From Frigidibacter sp037095735 (GTDB taxonomy: Bacteria; Pseudomonadota; Alphaproteobacteria; Rhodobacterales; Rhodobacteraceae): a stretch of 64,000 nucleotides of DNA. A model generated the notes under the pieces. That model was not told the origin of the DNA and did not search any database. It saw only the letters and a list, made by a program, of their open reading frames with translations. The stretch is from contig NZ_JBAWKD010000001.1 of assembly GCF_037095735.1 (NCBI RefSeq), positions 744,001-808,000 on the forward strand, read 5' to 3'. Numbering within the stretch: the stretch's first letter is position 1; every line of letters begins with the position of its first letter. The position numbers and the translations under genes are program-made. Shown here piece by piece: positions 7,973 through 14,627 of this stretch.

Positions 7973-8484
7973 ACGCGCAAGACCTGATCCTCACCCCCGC
8001 CGGCCTGCGCTTCCGGGGCCGGCTGATCCCCTGCACCCATGGCCGCGGCGGCATCCGCGCGGACAAGCGCGAGGGCGACGGCGCCACCCCCACCGGCAGG
8101 CACGAGATCGTGGGCATGCTCTACCGCCCCGACCGGATCGACGGCGCGACCCTGCCGCGCTGGGCGCGCCCGATCCGCCCCTTCGACCTCTGGTGCGACG
8201 CGCCCGACCACCCCGACTACAACCAGATGGTCTCGGCCCCCTTCGCCGCCAGCCACGAAAGGTTGCGCCGCGCCGATCCGATGTACGACCTGATCCTGGT
8301 CACCGACTGGAACTGGCCCGATGCGCTGCCCGGCGCGGGCTCGGCGATCTTCCTGCACCAATGGCGCGCCCCCTGCCGCCCCACCGCCGGCTGCGTCGCC
8401 TTCGCGCGCCGCGACCTCCACTGGATCGCCCGCCACCTCGCCGAGGGCAGCCGCCTGGTCGTCCCCGAAGCCCTCGCCTCCTGA
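7969..8484 (+). CDS. L,D-transpeptidase (YkuD) family protein
   Basis: Small (171 residues) YkuD-fold protein. Catalytic features are H130 in IFLHQ and nucleophile C142 in RPTAGCVAF, the usual His...Ser/Thr-x-Gly-Cys arrangement of peptidoglycan 3-3 cross-linking enzymes. There is no signal peptide or membrane segment, which is unusual for a periplasmic enzyme, so export or a cytoplasmic role is unresolved. The GTG start at 7969 overlaps the ribA stop (GTGA) and implies translational coupling, although no functional link to riboflavin is evident. A family A repeat follows, separating it from the convergent AEC transporter gene. Confidence 0.85.
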   Translation: MNAQDLILTPAGLRFRGRLIPCTHGRGGIRADKREGDGATPTGRHEIVGMLYRPDRIDGATLPRWARPIRPFDLWCDAPDHPDYNQMVSAPFAASHERLRRADPMYDLILVTDWNWPDALPGAGSAIFLHQWRAPCRPTAGCVAFARRDLHWIARHLAEGSRLVVPEALAS

Positions 8485-8487
8485 TTT

Positions 8488-8532
8488 CTTACTGGCGCAA
8501 ATATCCCGGGGCCCGGGGCAGAGCCCCGGTCC
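8488..8532 (+). repeat. Intergenic repeat family A, copy 3
   Basis: GCGCAAATATCCCGGGG is followed by the hairpin CCGGGGC-AGA-GCCCCGG. It lies between the convergent L,D-transpeptidase and AEC transporter genes. It has the same core as copies near 5740, 25665 and 29860 and probably folds into a terminator-like stem without a T-tract. Confidence 0.8.
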
Positions 8533-8578
8533 TCCGTCCCCAGAGACGCCGCCCCCGGTTCAGCCCTCAGAACAGCCC

Positions 8579-9484
8579 TCAGAACAGCCCTTGGGCCACC
8601 GCGATCCAGACCGGCAGCGTCACCACCGAATAGATCGTGGTCTGCGCGACCAGCGTGCTCGCCCCGCGAGGATCCGCCCCGAAGACCGAGGCCAGCACAT
8701 GGCTGGCGGCCGCCGTCGGCAGCGCCGCGAACAGGATCAGCACCGCCCCCCGCGCCGGGTCGAGCCCGAAGAGCAGCACCACCCCCAGCGCCACCGCCGG
8801 CAGCACCACCAGCTTGATCGCGTTCATCGCCAGCGTGAAGGCCGAGGGCTTCACCAGCGCCCCCCAGTCCAGCATCGCGCCGACAGAGATCAGCGCGACC
8901 GGGATCCCGGCCTGCGCCACCCGCTCGACCGCGTGCAGCGGCACCTGCGGCAGCGCCACGCCGGACAGCCCGACCGCCAGCCCCGCCAGCGTCGCCAGCA
9001 GGAACGGGTTCAGCGCCACGCGCTTCACCGTCGCGGCCAATCCCAGCCCGCCGCCCCGCGACAGGGCCGAGACCGCCAGCAGGTTCGCCAGCGGCACCCC
9101 CATGCCGATCGCCACCGGCATCAGCGCCCGCGCCGTTTCAGGCAGCGAGGCCGCGCAGACGAAGCCGAGCGCGGTGTTGAACCGCCAGGCCACCTGCCAG
9201 CTGCCGGCGAAGTCGATGAAGCGCTCGGGGCCCAGCGGCCGGATCAGCCAGCCAAGACCGAAGCCCAGGAACAGCAGGCCCCAGACCAGCAGCCCCAGCC
9301 CCGCCAGTTCCGACATCGCAATCGGCCGCGACGAGGCGGCGACGAACAGCAGCGCCGGGAAAAGCACCTCGAAGTTCAGCCGGTCGATGCCGCGCCAGCC
9401 TTCCGGCGTCAGCCGCGAGCGGACCGCGCCGCCCAGCAGGATCAGCAGGAAATCCGGCGCGATGGTCAGGAAGATCTGCCGCAC
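8579..9484 (-). CDS. AEC (auxin efflux carrier) family transporter
   Basis: Inner-membrane transporter of 301 residues with about ten hydrophobic helices split into two halves, as in the AEC/malonate-carrier (MdcF-like) family. Helix-breaking glycine/proline pairs and the conserved LFAALPTAAASHVLA region near the C terminus support this. The substrate cannot be read from sequence; family members move small organic anions. It starts at a GTG 6 nt after the yggS stop, so the two are cotranscribed. Oddity: the stop codon lies in a 12-bp tandem duplication (AGAACAGCCCTC units at about 8561-8592). Confidence 0.88.
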   Translation of the reverse strand: MRQIFLTIAPDFLLILLGGAVRSRLTPEGWRGIDRLNFEVLFPALLFVAASSRPIAMSELAGLGLLVWGLLFLGFGLGWLIRPLGPERFIDFAGSWQVAWRFNTALGFVCAASLPETARALMPVAIGMGVPLANLLAVSALSRGGGLGLAATVKRVALNPFLLATLAGLAVGLSGVALPQVPLHAVERVAQAGIPVALISVGAMLDWGALVKPSAFTLAMNAIKLVVLPAVALGVVLLFGLDPARGAVLILFAALPTAAASHVLASVFGADPRGASTLVAQTTIYSVVTLPVWIAVAQGLF

Positions 9485-9490
9485 GGCGCC

Positions 9491-10159
9491 TCAGGCCTTC
9501 GGCGCGCGCGACCCGAAGATCGCGCTGCCGACCCGTACATGGGTGGCGCCATGGGCGATCGCGGTCTCGAAATCGCTGCTCATGCCCATCGACAGCCCGG
9601 CAAGCCCGTTGCGCTCGGCGATCCTGGCCAGCATCGCGAAATGGGGCGCGGGGTCCTCGCCATCGGGGGGGATGCACATCAGCCCCTCCAGCGGCAGGTC
9701 CATCATCCGCACCGCCGCCACGAACTCGTCGGCCATGCCGGGCAGCACGCCCGCCTTCTGCGGCTCCTCGCCGGTGTTGATCTGCACGAAGACCGAGGGC
9801 GTCGCGCCCCGCGCCTGCGCCAGCCGCGCCAGCCGCTCGGCCAGGCTCGGACGATCCAGCGTGTGGATCGTCTCGAACAGCTCGACCGCCTGCTTGGCCT
9901 TGTTGGTCTGCAACGGCCCGATCATGTGGACCTCGCAGCCCGGGAAGCGCTCGCGCCAGGCCGGCCATTTCGCGGCCGATTCCTGCACGTAGTTCTCGCC
10001 GAACAGCCGATGCCCCTCGGCCAGCACCGCCTCGACCCGGTCCGCGGGCTGGATCTTCGACACCGCGATCAGCTTCACCGATCCCGCCGCGCGCCCCGCC
10101 GCCGCCTCGGCCGCCGCGATCCGCGCCTTGATCTCCATCAGTCCCCCGGTCTGCGTCAT
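9491..10159 (-). CDS. yggS: YggS/PROSC family PLP homeostasis protein
   Basis: Pyridoxal-phosphate-binding alanine-racemase-fold protein thought to buffer PLP and amino/keto acid pools in the cytoplasm. In the 222-residue protein K35 of KLIAVSKIQ is the expected Schiff-base lysine. GENYVQE, HMIGPLQTNKAK, SMGMSSDFETAI and VRVGSAIFG are family signatures. I chose the start at 10159 because an AAGGA lies about 10 nt upstream and it follows the sulfotransferase stop by only 4 nt; an alternative ATG is at 10138. It sits between a TPR-sulfotransferase and an AEC transporter in one leftward unit. Confidence 0.93.
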   Translation of the reverse strand: MTQTGGLMEIKARIAAAEAAAGRAAGSVKLIAVSKIQPADRVEAVLAEGHRLFGENYVQESAAKWPAWRERFPGCEVHMIGPLQTNKAKQAVELFETIHTLDRPSLAERLARLAQARGATPSVFVQINTGEEPQKAGVLPGMADEFVAAVRMMDLPLEGLMCIPPDGEDPAPHFAMLARIAERNGLAGLSMGMSSDFETAIAHGATHVRVGSAIFGSRAPKA

Positions 10160-10163
10160 CGTC

Positions 10164-12311
10164 TCAATCCTTCGGACAAAGCGGGCCCAACGCCTCGAAC
10201 AGCTCGCCCAGATGCGGCTCGTAGCGCCGCCAGGCGGCCAGCGAACCCTTGGAAATCGGCTGCCGCGCCTGGAACACCGACAGCGTGTCGATCTTGCGGT
10301 CGGTCTCGTGGAACGACAGGCAGGCATCCTCCCACTCCAGCCCGCAGGCCGCGATCAGCGCCCGGGTCTCGGCCTCGGGCTCGGCCACCAGCTTCTCGTA
10401 TTCAATCTCGTGGAAGCTGCCCGGGCATTCCGCGCGCCAGAAGTCGATCATCTCGACGAAGGTCGCGTAATACTCGCCAAGATCGCGCAGGCTGGTCGAA
10501 TAGGTATGCGTGCCCTCGACGAACTTGTTGCGGTAGATCGACAGCAGGTTGTCGCGCGGGTCGCGCCGCACCACCACGAAACGCGCGCTAGGCAGCACGT
10601 GCTTCAGCAGGCCCAGATACATGTAGCTCTGGATAGACTTGTCGCTGACCTGCGGCACTCCGGGCAGACGGCGACGCATCTCGGCCGCGTAGTCCTGCCC
10701 CAGCGCGACCAGCTCGGCCTCGGGAATGCCCGCCAGCGGCCGCGCCGCCTCGCGCGTGAACATCACCTTCGTCGCCAGCGTCGCCGCCACATTCGCCTCG
10801 CCCGCACCGCCGACGCGCGAATGGCTGGCGATGATCTGCTCGATCAGCGTCGTGCCCGAACGCGGCATGCCGGTGACGAAGATCGGCGCGAAGTCCGAGG
10901 CGCCGGGCAGCGCCCGCCCCCAGTCGAAGCCCGCGACGGCCGCCTTCAGCGCCGCGACCTCGCGGTGGCGCAGCGCCATGTCATAGGGCGCCGCGGCATG
11001 GGCGATGTCGTTGGCGGCCTTCAGATAGGGGAAGACCCTGTCATGCGCCTTGATGTCCTCGAGCGCCTTGGCGATCGCGAAGCCGAAGTTCGAGCGCTGC
11101 GCCTCGGGCGTGGCCGGGTCCTCGAACCGGGCGATCATCTGCTCCAGCAGCGGGTCGCCCGCCACCATCCGGTGCGAGGCAAGGAAGCTGCGATGCGTCT
11201 CGCCATTGGCCGGATCAAGCGCCAAAGCGCGGCGGAACAGCGCCTCGGCGGCCTCGAACCGGCCCAGGGTCTGCAGGACGCTCGCCTTGCCGGTCAGCGC
11301 CGGGACGTGATCGGGGGCCAGCGCCAGCGCGCGGTCGTAAAGCGCCAGCGCCTCGTCGTCGCGGTCCAGCCGCGCCAGCGCCTGCGCCCGCTGGTCGAGC
11401 GGTTCGGGCCGCTTCGGATCCAGCCGCGCGGCGCGGGCGAAGCTTTCCTCGGCGGCGGCGAAGTCCTTCAGCCGGGTCTGGACCGAGCCCAGCGTCATCT
11501 GCGCGGCACCGTTGCGCGGCTCCAGCCGGGCCGCCTTCAGCGCGAAGGGCAGCGCCGCGGCATGCTCGCCCCGGCGGTTGGTCAGCTGCGCCAGCCGCAG
11601 CAGCGCCGGGACATGCGCCGGCCCGACGGCGACGGCGCGGCGGGCCGCGGCCAGCGCCTCGTCCTCGCGGCCGGCCTGCGACAGCAGCTGCGCAAGGTTG
11701 TCGGCCGGCTGCGGGTCGGAAGGGTCGAGCCGCGCGGCCAGCAGGTAGCTTTGCAGCGCCGCGTCACGGTTGCCGCGCGCGGCCTGCGCGGTGGCCAGAA
11801 GATTCGCCGCCGCGGCCAGCTTCGGCACCCGCCTCAGCAGGTCGCGGGCCCCGGCCTCGGCCTCGGCGGCCCGGCCCGCGGCCAGGGCGGCACCCAGCCG
11901 GCGGAATTCGGCCAGCAGCGGCGGCGGCAGTCCCGGCGCGCGCCGGGCGCCGCGGAAGCGGTCCTGCAGCGCCAGCCGCGCCTCGGGCGGGATCGCGGCG
12001 GATTTCAGGGCGGACAGGAAGGCGGTCTCGGCGGCGGGATCGGCGGTCAGGGCGACGGCCTCGGCCCACAGCGTCCAGATCGCGGGTTCCGTCCCGCGCA
12101 GCTCGGCGGCGGCGGCGGCGTGCTGGGCCGCCTGCGCGGGCCGGCCGACCTCCTGATAGATGCGCGCCACCTGGAAGCGCACCTCGGCCGAGGGCCTGAG
12201 GCGCAGCAGCCCGTCATAGATCCCGAGCGCCTCCTCGAAGCGGCGGGCGCGCTGCAGGGCCATCGCGCTGTCGTAGAGGGCCGCGGGATCGGCCTCGGTA
12301 TTGGGGGTCAT
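10164..12311 (-). CDS. TPR-repeat sulfotransferase
   Basis: Two-part protein of 715 residues. The N-terminal 430 or so residues are a series of tetratricopeptide repeats (recurring A-x-x-x-P and LG-x-L-x-A spacing). The C-terminal part (about 470-715) is a PAPS-dependent sulfotransferase. It has the 5'-phosphosulfate loop in GMPRSGTTLIEQ near residue 480 and the 3'-phosphate-binding RFVVVRRDPRDNLLSIY segment. It transfers sulfate from PAPS to an unknown acceptor, and the TPR part probably recruits a protein substrate. The start at 12311 has AAGGAT about 8 nt upstream. No PAPS-synthesis genes lie nearby. Confidence 0.9.
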   Translation of the reverse strand: MTPNTEADPAALYDSAMALQRARRFEEALGIYDGLLRLRPSAEVRFQVARIYQEVGRPAQAAQHAAAAAELRGTEPAIWTLWAEAVALTADPAAETAFLSALKSAAIPPEARLALQDRFRGARRAPGLPPPLLAEFRRLGAALAAGRAAEAEAGARDLLRRVPKLAAAANLLATAQAARGNRDAALQSYLLAARLDPSDPQPADNLAQLLSQAGREDEALAAARRAVAVGPAHVPALLRLAQLTNRRGEHAAALPFALKAARLEPRNGAAQMTLGSVQTRLKDFAAAEESFARAARLDPKRPEPLDQRAQALARLDRDDEALALYDRALALAPDHVPALTGKASVLQTLGRFEAAEALFRRALALDPANGETHRSFLASHRMVAGDPLLEQMIARFEDPATPEAQRSNFGFAIAKALEDIKAHDRVFPYLKAANDIAHAAAPYDMALRHREVAALKAAVAGFDWGRALPGASDFAPIFVTGMPRSGTTLIEQIIASHSRVGGAGEANVAATLATKVMFTREAARPLAGIPEAELVALGQDYAAEMRRRLPGVPQVSDKSIQSYMYLGLLKHVLPSARFVVVRRDPRDNLLSIYRNKFVEGTHTYSTSLRDLGEYYATFVEMIDFWRAECPGSFHEIEYEKLVAEPEAETRALIAACGLEWEDACLSFHETDRKIDTLSVFQARQPISKGSLAAWRRYEPHLGELFEALGPLCPKD

Positions 12312-12390
12312 CTGCCGGATCCTTGGGGTCTGGCGGACCATAGACCCCTCGTCCGGCCCTGTCGAGGCAGGCGCAACCCCTTGGCCAAAA

Positions 12391-12420
12391 TGAAAAGAGC
12401 GGGCCGAAGCCCGCTCTTTC
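12391..12420 (-). terminator. Terminator after the porin gene
   Basis: A perfect 11-bp stem (AAAGAGCGGGC with GCCCGCTCTTT) closes on a TTCG tetraloop when read on the minus strand and is followed by TTC and further T residues. It lies 22 nt after the porin stop, between the porin and the sulfotransferase gene on the same strand. Confidence 0.85.
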
Positions 12421-12441
12421 CATAGTCCAGATCCGGAAGGA

Positions 12442-13437
12442 TCAGAACGACATCGACATGCCGACCGACCACTGGTCCTGCTCGCCGTCGTCGAACGAGA
12501 CGTCGTTGGTCCAGCCAGCAGCCAGGATCGCACCGCCGCCGAGGTCGTAGTTCACGAGCACGGCATACGAGTCGAAGCTGTCGTTGTTGTCGGTTTCCCA
12601 CTTGCCCCAGTTGGCGTGCAGGAGCAGCGCGCCGACTTCGTAGCCGAGGCCCACGCCGTAGTGCTGCATGTCTTCCGCGTCGCCGAAGCTGTAGTCGACG
12701 TAGTTCAGGACGGCCGAGAAGCCAGCGTCGACCGAAGCCGAGGCGCTCAGACCGATGACGTCGAGGTCGGTGTACTCACCGTCGTAGTCGGCGTCGAAGA
12801 TGATCGGCGCGCCGTTGCCCAGTTCGTCACGGGTGGTCTGCCCGGTCTGGTAGCCGAGGCCGAACCCGAGGTCGACGCCGCCCATCGAGGTGGCGTACTT
12901 CACGCCGAGACCGATCATCTCGTCGCCTTCACCCGAGGTCGAGTTGCCGTCGTCTTGCTCGAGCGACGCGGCGAAGCCGAAGTCACCGAACGAGTACTCG
13001 TAGCGGAGAACTTGGTCGTCGTAGTAGCCGTCCGAGTTGCCCGAGTAGCCGACGCCGATGGTGCCTTCGTCGGTGATGGTGGTGCCCATGGCGGTCTCGG
13101 TCAGAGCCCAATCCAGAGCGCCGTCGGTGTCACCGAGGGTCAGCTTGCCGAACGCGCCCGAGATCCAGGCGGTGCCGTTGTCGCCGACCGGGTTCTGGTT
13201 CTCTTCCGAGTTCGCATCAGCGTCGAGACGGTAGCTAGCGCCGAAGGCCAGACCGGTGTCGGTCTCGCCCGACATCTTGAAGTTGATGTTGTACGAGTTG
13301 TGGAACTGGGTCTTCGAGTTGTCCGAATATTCGGTGCTCGTCACGCCCATTTCGGCGGTGCCCTGAACGGTCACTTCAGCGGCGGCGGCGCCAGCGAAAG
13401 CGCAGAGCGCAGTCGTCGCAAGCAGAATCTTTTTCAT
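12442..13437 (-). CDS. Rhodobacter-type outer membrane porin
   Basis: General diffusion porin of 331 residues. A signal peptide (MKKILLATTALCAFAGAAAA) is followed directly by EVTVQGTAEMGV, the first beta strand. The rest is alternating amphipathic strands with acidic D/E/N-rich loops, and it ends in WSVGMSMSF with the C-terminal phenylalanine needed for outer-membrane assembly. The GTDGALDWAL-like loop 3 region is typical of alphaproteobacterial porins of this class. AGGGAAG precedes the ATG. A UUCG-loop terminator isolates it, as expected of a highly expressed single-gene unit. Confidence 0.93.
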   Translation of the reverse strand: MKKILLATTALCAFAGAAAAEVTVQGTAEMGVTSTEYSDNSKTQFHNSYNINFKMSGETDTGLAFGASYRLDADANSEENQNPVGDNGTAWISGAFGKLTLGDTDGALDWALTETAMGTTITDEGTIGVGYSGNSDGYYDDQVLRYEYSFGDFGFAASLEQDDGNSTSGEGDEMIGLGVKYATSMGGVDLGFGLGYQTGQTTRDELGNGAPIIFDADYDGEYTDLDVIGLSASASVDAGFSAVLNYVDYSFGDAEDMQHYGVGLGYEVGALLLHANWGKWETDNNDSFDSYAVLVNYDLGGGAILAAGWTNDVSFDDGEQDQWSVGMSMSF

Positions 13438-13945
13438 CGCTTCCCTCGTTGTCTCAAAGCTGCGCCCAGTTCAGGGGAATCCGATCTGGGTATGCTTCGA
13501 CTCTTTCCGCTTTCCAGTGCCCCTTTGCAACGATCTCGGACCCGGCGGGGGGAATGATGGCCCGCCATGGTGCAGACTTGCCACAGTGACCGAACCGGCC
13601 CCCGCCGCTTCGTGCCATCCGACGGGGCCCGGCGGCCCATCCTGCGGCGAAATCACGGTATTCCTTCTGCGGGTGCATCCTTGGGGCCCGCCCCGGCTCC
13701 ACCCCGGCCCCGCCCACGGCGGCGCCGCGGCGACTCGGCCCGCCCGCCCCGCACCCCCGCGATCCCGCCAGCCGCACCGGGGACGGCGCCCCGATCCCGG
13801 TCCCGCGTGCACCCGCTCGCATGCCCGCTCGCGCGCTCCCGACTGCAGAGGTTCGCGCAGCCCCCCCGCGCGAGGCGCCCGAGAGGCTTGTCGCCCTCCC
13901 TGCCATGGTCTAGACAACGGGAAACGACGAACGGGGACAGTCTTC
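13438..13945. other. Divergent intergenic region between porin and DUF3576 gene
   Basis: About 500 bp must hold the promoters of the leftward porin and the rightward lipoprotein. The 200 bp next to the porin are visibly less G+C-rich than the neighbouring genes. A TTGCAA at 13524-13529 could be a porin -35 element, but no convincing -10 is placed correctly. A 74-codon minus-strand frame here lacks the third-position bias of real genes. Confidence 0.4.
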
Positions 13946-14467
13946 ATGCCTGCCAACGCCTTTCCGGTCGCCCGCGCCCGGCGACCGCTCCTGGCCCTCG
14001 CGCTGATGCTGCCCCTCGCCGCCTGCGCCTCGCGCAATGCCAACCTCGACCAGCGCGAGGGGCTGAACCGCGTCAACGAATCCTCCGAGCGCTTCGATTA
14101 CAACTCGCCCGAGTTCAAGCGCGGCTCGATCTTCGAGATCTTCGGCGCCAACCAGGACCCGAACATCACCGTCGAAGTGAACCGCTATCTCTGGCAGGCC
14201 AGCCTCGAGGTGCTGAACTTCCTGCCGGTGCAGTCGGTCGATCCGTTCTCGGGCGTGATCACCACCGGCTTCGGCACCCCGCCCGGCGGCGGCCGCGCCT
14301 ATCGCGCCACCGTCTACGTGCAGGACCCCGCGCTCGACGCGCGCAGCCTGAAGGTCGCGCTGCAGACCCAGGGCGGCGGCGCCGTCTCGGCCGAGACCAC
14401 CCGCGCCGTCGAGGATGCGATCCTCACCCGCGCCCGCCAGCTGCGCGTCCGCGACAGCCGGCTCTGA
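13946..14467 (+). CDS. DUF3576 domain lipoprotein
   Basis: Predicted outer-membrane or periplasmic lipoprotein of 173 residues. A positively charged N terminus and hydrophobic stretch end in the lipobox LAAC-A, so lipidation would occur at about C27. The rest (SIFEIFGANQDPNITVEVNRYLW, then SVDPFSGVITTGFGTPPGG) matches the DUF3576 family found in alphaproteobacteria; its role is not known. A GGGGAC motif 8 nt upstream supports the ATG at 13946. In many Rhodobacterales this family sits near leuS and lptE, as here, which hints at a part in envelope biogenesis. A terminator follows closely. Confidence 0.85.
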   Translation: MPANAFPVARARRPLLALALMLPLAACASRNANLDQREGLNRVNESSERFDYNSPEFKRGSIFEIFGANQDPNITVEVNRYLWQASLEVLNFLPVQSVDPFSGVITTGFGTPPGGGRAYRATVYVQDPALDARSLKVALQTQGGGAVSAETTRAVEDAILTRARQLRVRDSRL

Positions 14468-14486
14468 TCCGGCGCGGTCGCGACAC

Positions 14487-14510
14487 GGGGCCCCTTACGG
14501 GCCCCTTTTC
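14487..14510 (+). terminator. Terminator after the DUF3576 gene
   Basis: A 7-bp GGGGCCC/GGGCCCC stem with a CTTAC loop is followed by TTTTC, 20 nt after the stop codon. Confidence 0.8.
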
Positions 14511-14544
14511 GTTGATGCCGCTCCGGCTCGCGCCACACCGGGCG

Positions 14545-14581
14545 TCACAATAGGTTCACCAACGGATCACGGCCCCGTTAC
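14545..14581 (+). promoter_or_regulatory. Four 11-bp TCAC repeats, PhoB-box-like array
   Basis: TCAC starts at 14545, 14556 and 14567, and TTAC starts at 14578, each exactly 11 bp from the last. Eleven-base-pair direct repeats with a TCAY core are the known binding geometry of PhoB and related winged-helix response regulators. The array lies 47 bp upstream of the phytase-like gene and directly after the previous terminator, so it probably belongs to this gene's promoter. A phosphate-starvation role is inferred. Confidence 0.55.
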
Positions 14582-14627
14582 CGGAAACGGCGATGGCTGC
14601 GCGCGACGTGATCCATGGGGACCTGAC

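Noticed and set aside
13454..13678. 74-codon minus-strand frame upstream of the porin (starts MHPQKEYRDF)
   Set aside because: Third codon positions lack the strong G/C bias of the other genes, there is no spaced ribosome binding site, and it runs through the porin leader.
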